Shown in pieces: positions 8,836-18,666 of a DNA stretch of 64,000 nucleotides. The position numbers and the translations under genes were made by a program. Below the pieces are notes generated by a model. It had not been told where the DNA came from. It did no database searches and saw only the letters and a list, made by a program, of their open reading frames with translations. Source of the stretch: BOG-908 sp964242115 (GTDB lineage: Bacteria; Pseudomonadota; Alphaproteobacteria; Acetobacterales; Acetobacteraceae); the NCBI GenBank assembly GCA_964242115.1, contig CAXSZX010000005.1:161762-225761 (forward strand), read 5' to 3'. How positions within the stretch are numbered: the stretch's first letter is position 1; every line of letters begins with the position of its first letter.

Positions 8836-8843
8836 GCGAGGCT

Positions 8844-8871
8844 GCCGGTTGGGGGCGCTGCCCCAACCGGC
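8844..8871. terminator. Likely bidirectional terminator hairpin
   Basis: A perfect 11-bp stem (GCCGGTTGGGG / CCCCAACCGGC) with a 6-base loop lies between two convergent small genes. There is no T run, so termination is inferred from position and stem strength. Confidence 0.55.
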
Positions 8872-8880
8872 GACGCGTTG

Positions 8881-9114
8881 CTAGTGGGGAACCGAAGCGT
8901 CCGCGGCGGCTGCGTCTGCAGCGTGCGAGGCTACGGCGGCCTTGTGGTAGTTGCCGTGACGGGCGGCCTTGCGCGCCACCTTGCGGTCATGGTGCGCGAT
9001 GGCAGCGTTGGTGCCGGGGTTGGCTTCCGGACCGGCGGGCGGCGCCACCGGCTGGGCGAGAGCCGGCAGTGCGATCATGCCTGCCAGCATGGTGGCAATC
9101 AGTGTCGTCTTCAT
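8881..9114 (-). CDS. Small secreted Ala/His/Lys-rich protein
   Basis: This is 77 residues from the ATG at 9114, the start of a clean signal peptide (MKTTLIATMLAGMIALPALAQ). The mature part is about 55 residues, rich in Ala, His and Lys with HHDRKVARKAARHGNYHKAA. It resembles the small basic periplasmic proteins common in this group; the role is unknown. It converges on the Pro/Tyr-rich gene across the terminator hairpin. The region 9115-9355 upstream has no other gene. Confidence 0.6.
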   Translation of the reverse strand: MKTTLIATMLAGMIALPALAQPVAPPAGPEANPGTNAAIAHHDRKVARKAARHGNYHKAAVASHAADAAAADASVPH

Positions 9115-9355
9115 GGGTGAGCGTCCTTCGGGTAGGTTTCGGGCTGCGGGTTGCACGTCTGACAGTCAACCACGGTATCGCGGCGGCGAGGCACCAGCGA
9201 CCAGTAAAGTGTTGCAGCGGAGTAAGGAGTTTGCAAGCCTGCAGCCTTGCCGTGAATAACGCGCGAGCCGGGTAACGAAACGTAAGCGCGCATGTCCCGC
9301 CAGGCGGTCGGGCCCACATTAGCGCGAGATGAGTTCGATCACCTGGAGGTTGTCA

Positions 9356-9988
9356 ATGTCGAGGATGCCGCTGTTGGGGCTGCTGGGAGGCGCGTTGGCG
9401 CTGGGTGGCTGTGCGGCCGCCATTACGCCCGTCGTGGCCCTGCCGTCGCCGACCAAGGATCCGCAGGCGTTCCGTGCCGATGAGACGGCGTGCAGGACGC
9501 AGGCCGCTTCGGCCGCAAACCCCGGGGCAGCGCAGGCCGGTGCAGCACAGTCGGCGCCGAGCATGAGCAACACCAACGTGCAGTGGCAGCGCTACTTCGC
9601 CAGCTACACGCAGTGCGAGACGGCCCGCGGCAACGCGGTACAGCCCGTGCCGTGGACGGGTGCGTATGCGACGTATCTCGGCTACCCCGCCACCGTCGGC
9701 TACGGCTTCGGCTACGGGAACGGTTTTGGCTACGGCGGCGGATACGGCTACGGGGGTGGCTATGGCTACGGATATCCGTATGGATTCGGTGGCGCATACG
9801 GCGGCTACGGGTTCGGCTACGACTATCCGTTCTTCTACCCCGGCTTCGTCGGGTTCTACGGCGCCGGGTTCGGCTACGGCCGCTTTGGCGGGTACGGCGG
9901 CTACGGCGGCGGCCATTTCGGCGGCGGCAGCCACTTCGGTGGCGGCGGCGGCGGCGGTCACTTTGGCGGCGGCAGCTTCCACCACTGA
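9356..9988 (+). CDS. Lipoprotein with Gly/Tyr-rich repetitive C-terminus
   Basis: This protein of 210 residues has a strong CTGGAGG site seven bases upstream of the ATG at 9356. The N-terminus is a lipoprotein signal (LLGGALALGGCAA). A polar domain with two Cys (ETACRTQAA and YTQCETA) follows. From residue ~105 it is almost pure GYG, GFG and GGY repeats that end in GGGHFGGGSFHH. It is likely membrane-anchored with a disordered, possibly adhesive or structural tail. No enzymatic function is evident. Confidence 0.75.
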   Translation: MSRMPLLGLLGGALALGGCAAAITPVVALPSPTKDPQAFRADETACRTQAASAANPGAAQAGAAQSAPSMSNTNVQWQRYFASYTQCETARGNAVQPVPWTGAYATYLGYPATVGYGFGYGNGFGYGGGYGYGGGYGYGYPYGFGGAYGGYGFGYDYPFFYPGFVGFYGAGFGYGRFGGYGGYGGGHFGGGSHFGGGGGGGHFGGGSFHH

Positions 9989-10030
9989 CGCGCACGAACC
10001 GGCTGGGTGGGCCATCTGCCTTCGGGCAGA

Positions 10031-10105
10031 TGGTGGGCGCGACAGGGATTGAACCTGTGACCCCCGCCGTGTGAAGGCGATGCTCTACCGCTGAGCTACG
10101 CGCCC
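10031..10105 (-). tRNA. tRNA-Val (anticodon CAC)
   Basis: Read on the minus strand, the sequence folds as a cloverleaf. The acceptor is GGGCGCG/CGCGCCC with an A discriminator, the D arm is GCTCAGCGGTAGAGC, the anticodon stem is TCGCC/GGCGG with loop TTCACAC, and the T arm is ACAGGTTCAATCCCTGT. The CCA end is encoded. The anticodon CAC reads GTG codons. Confidence 0.95.
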
Positions 10106-10148
10106 GGCCTGGCTCGGAGCGGGGTGTTTAGGCAGGCAAGGGGAAGGA

Positions 10149-10279
10149 AGGCAAGGCCTTCTTTTTTTGAAAAAAGAAGCAAAAAACTTTTACTCCGCTG
10201 TCGCGTGCTCGCCGGTGAGCGCGCGACAGCCGACGCGAACGTTTTCTATTCGTTTTCCAAAACGAGCTGCGTGCTTTTC
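10149..10279. repeat. Dispersed hairpin element, copy 9
   Basis: The left arm is of the CCTTC/GAAGC type and the centre is CCGCTGTCGCG...GCGCGACAGCCG. The right arm is degenerate (CGTTTTCCAAAACGAGCTGCG). It lies between the thiolase stop and the tRNA promoter side. Confidence 0.75.
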
Positions 10280-10281
10280 TG

Positions 10282-11484
<1,203 letters not shown>

Positions 11485-11492
11485 GCGCGTGC

Positions 11493-12143
11493 CTAGCGCG
11501 GCATGGTCCGGGCGAGCTGCTTGGAGAACGGCTTGCGGCCGCGCTTCTTGCCGCCCGGGATGTCGAGCACTTCCTCTGCCTGCGGCTCGGCCGCGCGGCC
11601 GGGGAACTTGGCAAACACCGAGGCTGCTGTGTGCTCTGCGCGGCGGCTCTTCTCGCGCGGCTCACGGACCTGGATCGGCTCGGGTGCTGCTTCGGGCAGC
11701 GCTTCCTCGACGATCTCCTCCTCTTCAACGACGTCTTCGGCCTGCTTGCGGCCTAGTCCGAGTTGCTTGGCAAGGCGCGAGCGATGCTCGGCATAGTTGG
11801 GCGCCACCATCGGGTAGTCGGCAGGCAAACCCCATTTTTCCCTATACTGGTCAGGCGACAAACCGAAAGTTGAGCGCAGGTGACGCTTCAGAGTCTTCAG
11901 CTTGCGGCCGTCCTCGAGGCAGATGATGTAGTCGGGGAAGATCGAACGCTTGGCCGAGACGAACGGCTGCTGCTTCTCAACGGGTGCGGGGGCTGGTTCC
12001 TGCCCGACGGCCTTGAGCGCGCCGTATACCTGTTCGATCAGGGCAGGAAGGTTGGTGGATTGCACCTGGTTCTTGCCGACATGGGCGGAGACGATCTGGG
12101 TGGTGAGTTCTAGCAGTGTCTTGTTCTGGACTTCGGTCGACAT
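11493..12143 (-). CDS. MucR/Ros-family zinc-finger transcriptional regulator
   Basis: This protein of 216 residues starts at 12143 (MSTEVQNK). The core matches the alphaproteobacterial MucR/Ros family. An N-terminal helix (LLELTTQIVSAHVGKN) mediates oligomerisation. It is followed by the zinc-finger region, with DYIICLEDGRKLKTLKRHL and the signature FGLSPDQYREKWGLPADYPMVAPNYAEHRS. In MucR proteins the first zinc Cys pair is variable, and here one Cys is visible before the His residues. The C-terminus has an unusual acidic then basic extension of ~75 residues ending with an AT-hook-like KKRGRKPF. Such proteins bind AT-rich targets, often their own promoter. Confidence 0.9.
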   Translation of the reverse strand: MSTEVQNKTLLELTTQIVSAHVGKNQVQSTNLPALIEQVYGALKAVGQEPAPAPVEKQQPFVSAKRSIFPDYIICLEDGRKLKTLKRHLRSTFGLSPDQYREKWGLPADYPMVAPNYAEHRSRLAKQLGLGRKQAEDVVEEEEIVEEALPEAAPEPIQVREPREKSRRAEHTAASVFAKFPGRAAEPQAEEVLDIPGGKKRGRKPFSKQLARTMPR

Positions 12144-12363
12144 GATTTCTTCACTAGTCTTACACGAAGACAGTAGTCCCGATTCTCTGTAAAGCACAAG
12201 TGGTCCAACCACGTAGAGGATTTCCGCGGGGCTTGAAACTACCGTAAGCAATGACAAAACGAAGACGGATTGCCAAGCAACGCGGTGCTTGCCCCGGACC
12301 TCGACCTGGGCCAGACCGCCAATATGCCGCGCCAACCCGCCTCCAGCCGGCGATTGCAGCGAA

Positions 12364-12488
12364 CGGCAAGCGGTTCTTTTTAAAAAAAGGAACCAAGAAA
12401 CATCCGGCTCTTGGGCGCGCGTTGCAGGAGAGCCTGCGACAGCAGAGCCGAGATTTCTTTACTGCTTTTTAAAAAGGCTGGTTTTGCC
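12364..12488. repeat. Dispersed hairpin element, copy 10 (degenerate right arm)
   Basis: The left arm reads GGCAAGCGGTTC...GGAACCAAGAAAC, the centre is GAGAGCCTGCGACAGC, and the right arm is eroded. Confidence 0.6.
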
Positions 12489-13125
12489 TCGGTGGTTTCA
12501 AGGTTCAGAGCGCACACCCCGACCGACCCGGAGGCTACCGTAGACGCGCGATCACCGGTGGGCGTTCCGGCCTGTTCAAGGCCAAGCCGCCTCGCGCGAA
12601 CCTCGAGCAGGCCGGATCGCCGACCGGAGGGCTGACATCGAAGCAAGCCAAACAGCGCAGCCACCTAGCAGCAGCGGTCTGACCGCTTAAGGTATTCGCT
12701 CCGAAACCTGAGTCTGCCTCCCTTTAAACCGTCTAGACTTGGGCCGCGGATGTTGGCCGTGGCAAAGTGGCAGGAGGCCGAGATCAGGGCGCACTTTCCA
12801 TTGTGCCAGCAAAGCCAATGATTCTGTGACCTGAAACCTGTCGAGTCCTGCAACGTCGGGAACGAGACCCATTGCACATCTACCAAGGATTCGAGGCCTT
12901 GGTCAGACACAATTGAAGCAAGCGATGTTCTGCTCAAAATATTTTATGACTTTCGGTTCTTCACCACTCCAGAAACTTTCATGACAAACAACCCTACAAA
13001 GAACGCAGGCCTTGCGTCGCTTTCCGGCTGGAACCCTCGACGTAGAAATCAAGGGTGTAGGACACGGCGAAAATTAACCGTCTGCAGCCGATCCGAGTCG
13101 ACACGTCCACATGCTGGCGGGTGCC

Positions 13126-13200
13126 CACAGCAGCGCGCGACAGCGGAGACAAAACTTTTTTCGTTCTTTTTTCAAAAGTAACCGCTTGCCTTGCCTTGCC
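13126..13200. repeat. Dispersed hairpin element, copy 11 (right half)
   Basis: CAGCGCGCGACAGCGGAGACAAAACTTTTTT is followed by a weakened right arm ending AACCGCTTGCC. It touches the tsaC stop codon. Confidence 0.65.
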
Positions 13201-14178
13201 TCACTTCGCCGCCGCCGCACGCTGCAGGCGGTCGTTGATCGCCACCCCCAGCCCGTGCGCCGGCACAGCCATTGCCGCAATCCCGGTCAGCCCAAGTATT
13301 GCGCCTTCCCTATCCAGCCAACGCAACCCAGCGAACAACCGTGAGGCGGCTTCCGCCAGGTCGCCCGAAACGCTCAGGTTCCACGCCAGGCGGGCAGGCG
13401 GCGTGTCGGGGCCAAAGGCGAGCAGCGCCTCCTCCGGGCCGGCCGACGTGGCGCCAAGCCGCAGGCGCAGCGCGGGCGCGTAGTGGGAGACCAGCAGCCC
13501 CGGCGAGCGCAAGTTGCGTGTGCGCTCGGCCTGCGCCGGGGTCAGGCCGCTCCTAACCGGGCCGGCTACGGCTTCCAGAGCCTCGGCCGCGATGCCGCCG
13601 GGGCGCAGCAGGAAGGGCTGCGCGCCGGTCAGGTCCAGCACCGTGCTTTCGATGCCGACCGGCGAGGGCCCGCAATCAAGCACGGCTGCGATCCTGCCGC
13701 CCAGGTCCGCCATCACGTGGGCGGCGCTGGTGGGGCTGACGCCGCCGGAGCGGTTGGCCGAGGGCGCGGCGATCGGCCGGCCGGCACGCTCCACCAGCGC
13801 GCGCGCGGCGGGGTGGGCGGGCACGCGCACCGCCAGCGTGTCCAGGCCGGCGCCGGCCAACAGGTCAACCGGGCAGGTGACGCGGCGGGGCAGAACCATG
13901 GTCAGCGGACCCGGCCAGAACGCCGCGGCCAGCGCCTCGGCCAGCGGGGTTGCGTGCACGTGGGCGAAGGCGTCGGCGGCGCCGGCGTAGTGGCAGATCA
14001 GCGGGTTGAAGTGCGGGCGGCCTTTCGCCGCGAAGATGGCGGCCACCGCGCGGCCCTGGGTCGCGTCGCCGCCCAGGCCGTAGACCGTCTCGGTGCCAAA
14101 GGCGACCAGCGCGCCGGCGCGCAGCAGGGCCGCCGCGCGGGCCAGGCCTGCTTCGTCGGGGTGCAGCAGTTCGGTCAC
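13201..14178 (-). CDS. L-threonylcarbamoyladenylate synthase (Sua5/TsaC type)
   Basis: This protein of 325 residues makes threonylcarbamoyl-AMP from Thr, bicarbonate and ATP, the first step of t6A37 tRNA modification. The YrdC domain shows GTETVYGLGGDA, KGRPHFNPLICHY, FWPGPLTMVL and APSANRSGGVSPTSAAHV. The C-terminal Sua5 domain (LRSPGLLVSHYAPALRL and a Rossmann-like end) makes it the long Sua5 form rather than the short TsaC. The GTG start at 14178 is chosen because GTGA overlaps the TGA of the upstream cysQ gene and the YrdC domain begins soon after. The two genes form an operon. Confidence 0.93.
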   Translation of the reverse strand: MTELLHPDEAGLARAAALLRAGALVAFGTETVYGLGGDATQGRAVAAIFAAKGRPHFNPLICHYAGAADAFAHVHATPLAEALAAAFWPGPLTMVLPRRVTCPVDLLAGAGLDTLAVRVPAHPAARALVERAGRPIAAPSANRSGGVSPTSAAHVMADLGGRIAAVLDCGPSPVGIESTVLDLTGAQPFLLRPGGIAAEALEAVAGPVRSGLTPAQAERTRNLRSPGLLVSHYAPALRLRLGATSAGPEEALLAFGPDTPPARLAWNLSVSGDLAEAASRLFAGLRWLDREGAILGLTGIAAMAVPAHGLGVAINDRLQRAAAAK

Positions 14179-14957
14179 GCACGGCCGCGGCAGATGAAGG
14201 GCGGGTTGGCCCAGTCCGGCTTCTCGTAGGCGAGCACGCCGCCGTCCAACGTGCGCAGCGTGCCGCCGGCAGCTTCCAGCACGGCCTGCGGGCCGGCGGT
14301 GTCCCACTCCATGGTGCGGCCGAGGCGGACGTAGGCGTCGGCCGCACCCTCGGACAGCCGGCAGAACTTCACCGCCGAGCCTATATGCGTAATGCTTGCG
14401 ACCGCCTCGCCGTGCAAGGCTGCGCGCAACGCGGCGTCGTCGGCGCTGTGGCGTGAGGAGAGCACGTGCAGCCCACCGGCCGGCACGTGGCGGGCGCGGA
14501 TCGCCTGGCGGCCGGCGTTGCCCTCGCGCCAGGCGCCACGGCCGACGATGCCGCCGAACATCTCGGCACTGGCCGGCACACCGACCACGCCCAGCACCGG
14601 CCGCCCCCCGCGGACCAGGCCGATGTTGACGGTGAAGCCGTCGCGCAGAGCCACGAAGTCGCGGGTGCCGTCCAGCGGGTCCACCATCCAGTAGGCGTCC
14701 GAGCTGGCGGGGACGTGGCCAGCGGAGACCTCCTCCTCGGCGACAACCTCTATGTCCGGCGTGGCCGCGCGCAGGCCGGCGACGATGACGCGCTCGGCGG
14801 CGCGGTCGGCTTCGGTGACGGGGGAGTAGTCGGGCTTGGTCTCGGTGGCGCAGCCGCGAGCGCGCAGGGTGAGGATGACGCCGGACGCGTCCCAGGCGAG
14901 CTGGGCGGCCAAGTCGAGCAGGGCGGCGTCGGTTAGCACAGGCGGGGCTCCGGACAT
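14175..14957 (-). CDS. cysQ: 3'(2'),5'-bisphosphate nucleotidase CysQ
   Basis: This protein of 260 residues belongs to the inositol-monophosphatase fold and hydrolyses 3'-phosphoadenosine 5'-phosphate to AMP, clearing the by-product of sulfate assimilation. Metal-binding motifs are clear: SPVTEADRAAE, VVAEEE, VDPLDGTRDF and the C-terminal EWDTAGPQAVLEAAGG. It is translationally coupled to the Sua5-type gene downstream (GTGA). The upstream gap shared with pepA contains a large nested palindrome. Confidence 0.92.
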   Translation of the reverse strand: MSGAPPVLTDAALLDLAAQLAWDASGVILTLRARGCATETKPDYSPVTEADRAAERVIVAGLRAATPDIEVVAEEEVSAGHVPASSDAYWMVDPLDGTRDFVALRDGFTVNIGLVRGGRPVLGVVGVPASAEMFGGIVGRGAWREGNAGRQAIRARHVPAGGLHVLSSRHSADDAALRAALHGEAVASITHIGSAVKFCRLSEGAADAYVRLGRTMEWDTAGPQAVLEAAGGTLRTLDGGVLAYEKPDWANPPFICRGRA

Positions 14958-14964
14958 AGGGTAA

Positions 14965-15148
14965 GGCCAGGGGCTCTGCCCCTGGACCCCGCTAAGGACA
15001 GTCGTCCTTAGAACCTATTCCAAAGCAGTTCTGGAGAGGGCCGCACGTGTGGTGGCCAAGGCCTCGTCGGCCCTCTCCAGAACTGCTTTGAGTAACGGGG
15101 TCTGGGGCCGACTGGCCCCAGCGGGGTCCAGGGGCAGAGCCCCCGGCC
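14965..15148. repeat. 184-bp nested palindrome between cysQ and pepA
   Basis: The outer arms are 29 bases with one mismatch (14965-14993 against 15120-15148) and contain CCAGGGGCTCTGCCCCTGG, itself a palindrome. The inner arms of 23 bases (15021-15043 against 15068-15090) match perfectly. Two 8-bp hairpins sit symmetrically between them: CTAAGGAC/GTCCTTAG at 14992-15011 and CTGGGGCC/GGCCCCAG at 15102-15121. The layout resembles a REP/MITE-type element inserted in a divergent promoter region. It is unrelated to the A/T-cored dispersed family. Confidence 0.85.
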
Positions 15149-15241
15149 TTCCTTTACGTCCGCAGCGCCGCCCCTGGCAAAGTGCGGCATCGCTGCTACA
15201 GTCCACGCCTTCCCGCGCAAGCCATTTCCAAGGACTTCTGC

Positions 15242-16705
15242 ATGATCGACGTGACCTTCGCCGACGCTGCCCTGCCGCACAGCGGCGCGCTCGGGCTGCT
15301 TGTGGGCGAGGGCGCCGGCGCCTCCGGCCTGTGGCACGCCGCCGACGAGGCGACCGGCGGCGCCATCACCCGCGCCTTTGCCGCCGCCGAGTTCACCGGC
15401 AAGGAGGGCCAGAGCTGCGTCGTCCTCGCCCCCGGTGCCGGCCTGTCGCGCGTGGTCGCCGCCGGGTTGGGCAAGGAAGCCGAGCTCACGCCACGCCGGG
15501 TGGAGGAGGCCGCCGGCACCCTGGCCGCACACCTGTCGCGCGAGGCGGTTGCCGCCATCGCCGCCGACGGGCTGGACGGCGCACATGCTGCCGCAGCCGC
15601 GTTGGGCGCAGCGCTGCGCGCCTACCGTTTCGACGTCTATCGCACCAAGCAGAAAGCAGAGGACAAGCCGAAGCTGGCCGCGCTCACCGTACTGACCGGC
15701 GAGCGGGACGCCGCCGAGGCCGCGTGGCCGGCGCAGCGTGCCATCGCGCACGGCGTGTTCGTCACCCGCGACCTGGTCAGCGAGCCGGCCAACATCCTCA
15801 CCCCGCCGGAGTTCGCCACGCGCATCGAGAAGCTGTCCGAGCTGGGGCTGAAGATCGAGGTGTTCGGCCAGGCGGAACTGGAGGAGCTGGGGTTCGGCTC
15901 GCTGCTGGGCGTGAGCCAGGGCAGTGCACAGCCGCCGCGCATGGTGGTGATGCAGTGGCATGGCGGCGGAGACGAGAAGCCGGTCGCGTTCATCGGCAAG
16001 GGCGTCACGTTCGACACCGGCGGCATCAGCATCAAGCCGGCGGCCGGCATGGAGGACATGAAGTGGGACATGGCCGGCGCCGGCACCGTTGTGGGGCTGA
16101 TGGCGGCGCTCGCCGGACGTAAGGCGAAGGTGAACGCGGTTGGTTTGGTGGGGCTGGTGGAGAACATGCCCTCGGCCACCGCGCAGCGGCCGGGCGACGT
16201 GGTGAAGAGCTACTCCGGCCAGACGATCGAGGTGCTCAACACCGACGCGGAGGGCCGCCTGGTGCTGGCCGACGTGCTTTGGTACGCGCAGCAGAAATTC
16301 GACCCGCGTTTCATGGTGGACCTGGCGACGCTGACGGGTGCGATCATCGTCGCGTTGGGCCACGAGCATGCCGGGCTGTTCAGCAACGATGACGATCTGT
16401 CCAACAAGCTTCTGTCCGTGGGCACCGCCACCGGCGAGAAGCTGTGGCGCATGCCGATGGGCCGCGACTACGACAAGCAGTTGAAGTCCGACATCGCCGA
16501 CATGAAGAACATCACCGGCCGGCCCGGCAGCTCGATCACCGCTGCGCAGTTCCTGGCGCGCTTCGTCAACGACAAGCCGTGGGCGCATCTGGACATCGCC
16601 GGCACGGCGTGGGCGTCGAAGGATGCCGCCGTGGTGCCGAAGGGGGCGACCGCGTTCGGCGTGCGGTTGCTCGACCGGCTGGTGGCGGCGCATTTCGAGG
16701 TCTAA
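15242..16705 (+). CDS. pepA: Leucyl aminopeptidase (M17)
   Basis: This protein of 487 residues is a cytosolic two-metal hexameric aminopeptidase that removes N-terminal residues during peptide turnover. The M17 signatures are complete: GKGVTFDTGGISIKP with catalytic Lys and metal Asp (about residue 256), MKWDMAGAG, and NTDAEGRLVLAD (about residue 333). A long N-terminal macro-like domain is present. The ATG at 15242 has AAGGA upstream. A second M17 gene follows directly downstream, and holC after it; pepA-holC is a common alphaproteobacterial neighbourhood. Confidence 0.95.
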   Translation: MIDVTFADAALPHSGALGLLVGEGAGASGLWHAADEATGGAITRAFAAAEFTGKEGQSCVVLAPGAGLSRVVAAGLGKEAELTPRRVEEAAGTLAAHLSREAVAAIAADGLDGAHAAAAALGAALRAYRFDVYRTKQKAEDKPKLAALTVLTGERDAAEAAWPAQRAIAHGVFVTRDLVSEPANILTPPEFATRIEKLSELGLKIEVFGQAELEELGFGSLLGVSQGSAQPPRMVVMQWHGGGDEKPVAFIGKGVTFDTGGISIKPAAGMEDMKWDMAGAGTVVGLMAALAGRKAKVNAVGLVGLVENMPSATAQRPGDVVKSYSGQTIEVLNTDAEGRLVLADVLWYAQQKFDPRFMVDLATLTGAIIVALGHEHAGLFSNDDDLSNKLLSVGTATGEKLWRMPMGRDYDKQLKSDIADMKNITGRPGSSITAAQFLARFVNDKPWAHLDIAGTAWASKDAAVVPKGATAFGVRLLDRLVAAHFEV

Positions 16706-16710
16706 CGCGT

Positions 16711-16848
16711 TAAGCAGAAGGCCTTCTTTTTTGAAAAAAAGAAGCAAAAAACTTTTGTCTCTGCTGTCGCGGACTCTCCGGAGACGGATGCCCAGGGCGC
16801 AAAAGTTTTTTGGTTCTTTTTTTCAAAAAAGAACTGCTTGCCTTCCTT
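16711..16848. repeat. Dispersed hairpin element, copy 12, between the two M17 genes
   Basis: Both arms are complete (CCTTC/GAAGC left, GGTTC/GAACT right) and the centre is CTGCTGTCGCGG. The right arm contains the TTG proposed as the next start codon. Confidence 0.8.
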
Positions 16849-18193
16849 GCTAACGGTCCGCGTCCTTCCGGAGCTGGGTATAGGCCTGCCGGTGGTCCGT
16901 CCCGTGTCAGCGCCGACCGAGCACTTCGACGCAGCGCCGGACAGCGCCGTGCTAGTCGGCGACGTCGTGTTCACCACGCTGGGCAAAGATGCAGAGTCTG
17001 CCGGCGCTTTGGGTGTCGGGCCGCTGCTCCGGCGCGCGCGCGTGGCCATCGATTCGCGCGGTTTGCCTGCTGGCGTTGCCGCCAGGCTTGCGGCCGGCGC
17101 GTGCCTGCGTGCCTGGCGCTACGAGCATCTGCGCACGCGCGCGCGGGAAGATGCGCCGCTGCTGGAAGCGATCGACCTGGTCTGCGACGACGCGCAGACG
17201 GCGCAGGCCTGGGCGGCGACGTCGGCCGGCGTGGAGGCGGCGATGTTCGCGCGCGACCTGGTGTCCGAGCCGTCGAACACGCTGACGCCGGCTGGTTTCG
17301 TCGAGCGCCTCGGCGTGCTGGCGGAGGCGGGGGTGACTGTCGAGGTGATCGAGGCCGACGCGTTGCGGGCGCGGGGGTTCGGCGGCCTGCTGGCGGTGGG
17401 CGGCGGGTCGGTGCATGCGCCACGGCTGGTGGTGCTGCGATGGGCGGGCGAGGGCGCGCCGGTGGCGTTCGTCGGCAAGGGGATCACGTTCGACACCGGC
17501 GGGATCAGCATCAAGCCGGCCGACCGGATGTGGGAGATGCGCGCGGACATGGCGGGTGCGGCGGCGTGTGCCGGCGCGATGCTGGCACTGGCGCGGCGTG
17601 GCTCGACGGCGGCCGCGATGGCCGTGCTGCCGCTGGCGGAGAACGCGACGGGTGCGGCCAGCTACCGTCCCGGCGACGTGCTGCGGATGTTCGACGGCAG
17701 GACGGTGGCGGTGGTGGACACCGACGCGGAAGGCCGCCTGGTGCTGGCCGATGCGCTGGCCTACGCGGTGACGCAGCGGCCGCGCGCCATCATCGACCTG
17801 GCGACGCTGACCGGCAGCATCGTGGTCGCCCTCGGCCATCACATGGCCGGCGCGTTCGGCACCGACGCGGCGCTGCTGGCGGCGGCACGGGCGGCGGGCG
17901 AAGCGGTGGGCGAGCGGGTCTGGCCGATGCCGCTGGCCGAGGCGTATCGCCGCGCGCTGGACAGCGACATCGCCGACATCCGCCATTGCGTGGACGGGTC
18001 CGGGCACCCCGACGCCTGCCAGGCAGCCGCATTCCTGCGCGAGTTCGTGGGCGAGGTGCCCTGGCTGCACCTCGACATCGCCGGGGTGGAAGCGCACGCC
18101 GAAGCCAGCGAGCGCCACGCGACAGGCCCCACCGGGTTCGGCGTGCGCCTGCTCGACCGGCTGGTGGCCACGCATTTCGAGCACCATGGCTGA
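16838..18193 (+). CDS. Second M17 leucyl aminopeptidase (PepA paralogue)
   Basis: This protein of about 451 residues is a tandem paralogue of pepA. All catalytic blocks are kept: GKGITFDTGGISIKP, MRADMAGAA, VDTDAEGRLVLADALAY, and the C-terminal WLHLDIAGVEAHAE. The N-terminal domain is shorter and divergent, so specificity may differ. No ATG exists near the expected start. The frame opens with TTG at 16838, inside the right arm of element 12; TTG 16849 is another option, so the start is uncertain. It overlaps holC by eight bases. Confidence 0.88.
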   Translation: MPSLLTVRVLPELGIGLPVVRPVSAPTEHFDAAPDSAVLVGDVVFTTLGKDAESAGALGVGPLLRRARVAIDSRGLPAGVAARLAAGACLRAWRYEHLRTRAREDAPLLEAIDLVCDDAQTAQAWAATSAGVEAAMFARDLVSEPSNTLTPAGFVERLGVLAEAGVTVEVIEADALRARGFGGLLAVGGGSVHAPRLVVLRWAGEGAPVAFVGKGITFDTGGISIKPADRMWEMRADMAGAAACAGAMLALARRGSTAAAMAVLPLAENATGAASYRPGDVLRMFDGRTVAVVDTDAEGRLVLADALAYAVTQRPRAIIDLATLTGSIVVALGHHMAGAFGTDAALLAAARAAGEAVGERVWPMPLAEAYRRALDSDIADIRHCVDGSGHPDACQAAAFLREFVGEVPWLHLDIAGVEAHAEASERHATGPTGFGVRLLDRLVATHFEHHG

Positions 18194-18629
18194 GATCGGC
18201 TTCTACCACCTGACCCGCACCGGCGCCGACCAGGCGTTGCCGCCGCTGCTCGGCCGCACGCTAGCGGCCGGCCACCGCGCCGTGGTGCTGCTGGGGAGCG
18301 AGGCGCGCGTGGCCGCACTGGACGCCGCGCTGTGGGCGTGCACGGACCCGGACTGGCTGCCGCACGGCACGCCTGCCACGGGCGATGCGGACATGCAGCC
18401 GATCTGGCTCACCCACCGCGACGAGGCGCCGAACGGGGCGCGCTACGCGTTCCTGCTGGACGGAATGACGAGCGCGGCGCTGGCGGCGTTCGAGCGGGTG
18501 TTCGATTTGTTCGACGGCGGTGACGAGGCGGCGGTGGCGGCGGCGCGCGGGCGCTGGTCGGCGGCAAAGGCGGGGGGGCATGCGCTGACGTACTGGCAGC
18601 AGGGGGTGCGGGGGTGGGAGAAGAAGTAG
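18186..18629 (+). CDS. holC: DNA polymerase III chi subunit
   Basis: This protein of 147 residues belongs to the HolC family, the clamp-loader accessory subunit that contacts SSB. The family pattern is clear: an N-terminal IGFYHLTRT, LLGRTLAAGHRAVVLL, the block LDAALWACTDPDWLPHGT, and PIWLTHRDEAPNGA. The C-terminus ends in WSAAKAGGHALTYWQQ. It overlaps the upstream aminopeptidase gene by eight bases, which implies one operon. Confidence 0.93.
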   Translation: MAEIGFYHLTRTGADQALPPLLGRTLAAGHRAVVLLGSEARVAALDAALWACTDPDWLPHGTPATGDADMQPIWLTHRDEAPNGARYAFLLDGMTSAALAAFERVFDLFDGGDEAAVAAARGRWSAAKAGGHALTYWQQGVRGWEKK

Positions 18630-18666
18630 GCTTCAACACGGAAATTCTGAACGGTCAGGTAAAAGG

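Larger units (their letters stand above)
12144..13200. other. 1.06-kb intergenic region without a recognisable gene
   Basis: It holds the mucR promoter side, a degenerate element (copy 10) and the right half of another (copy 11). Between them, 12640-13080 is noticeably lower in GC than its surroundings. Short open frames there have no start signals and no recognisable protein character. It may be relic mobile DNA. Confidence 0.5.

Noticed and set aside
12665..12937. A 90-codon minus-strand open frame in the large intergenic region
   Set aside because: No ribosome site, atypical composition and no recognisable domain. It may be relic DNA.
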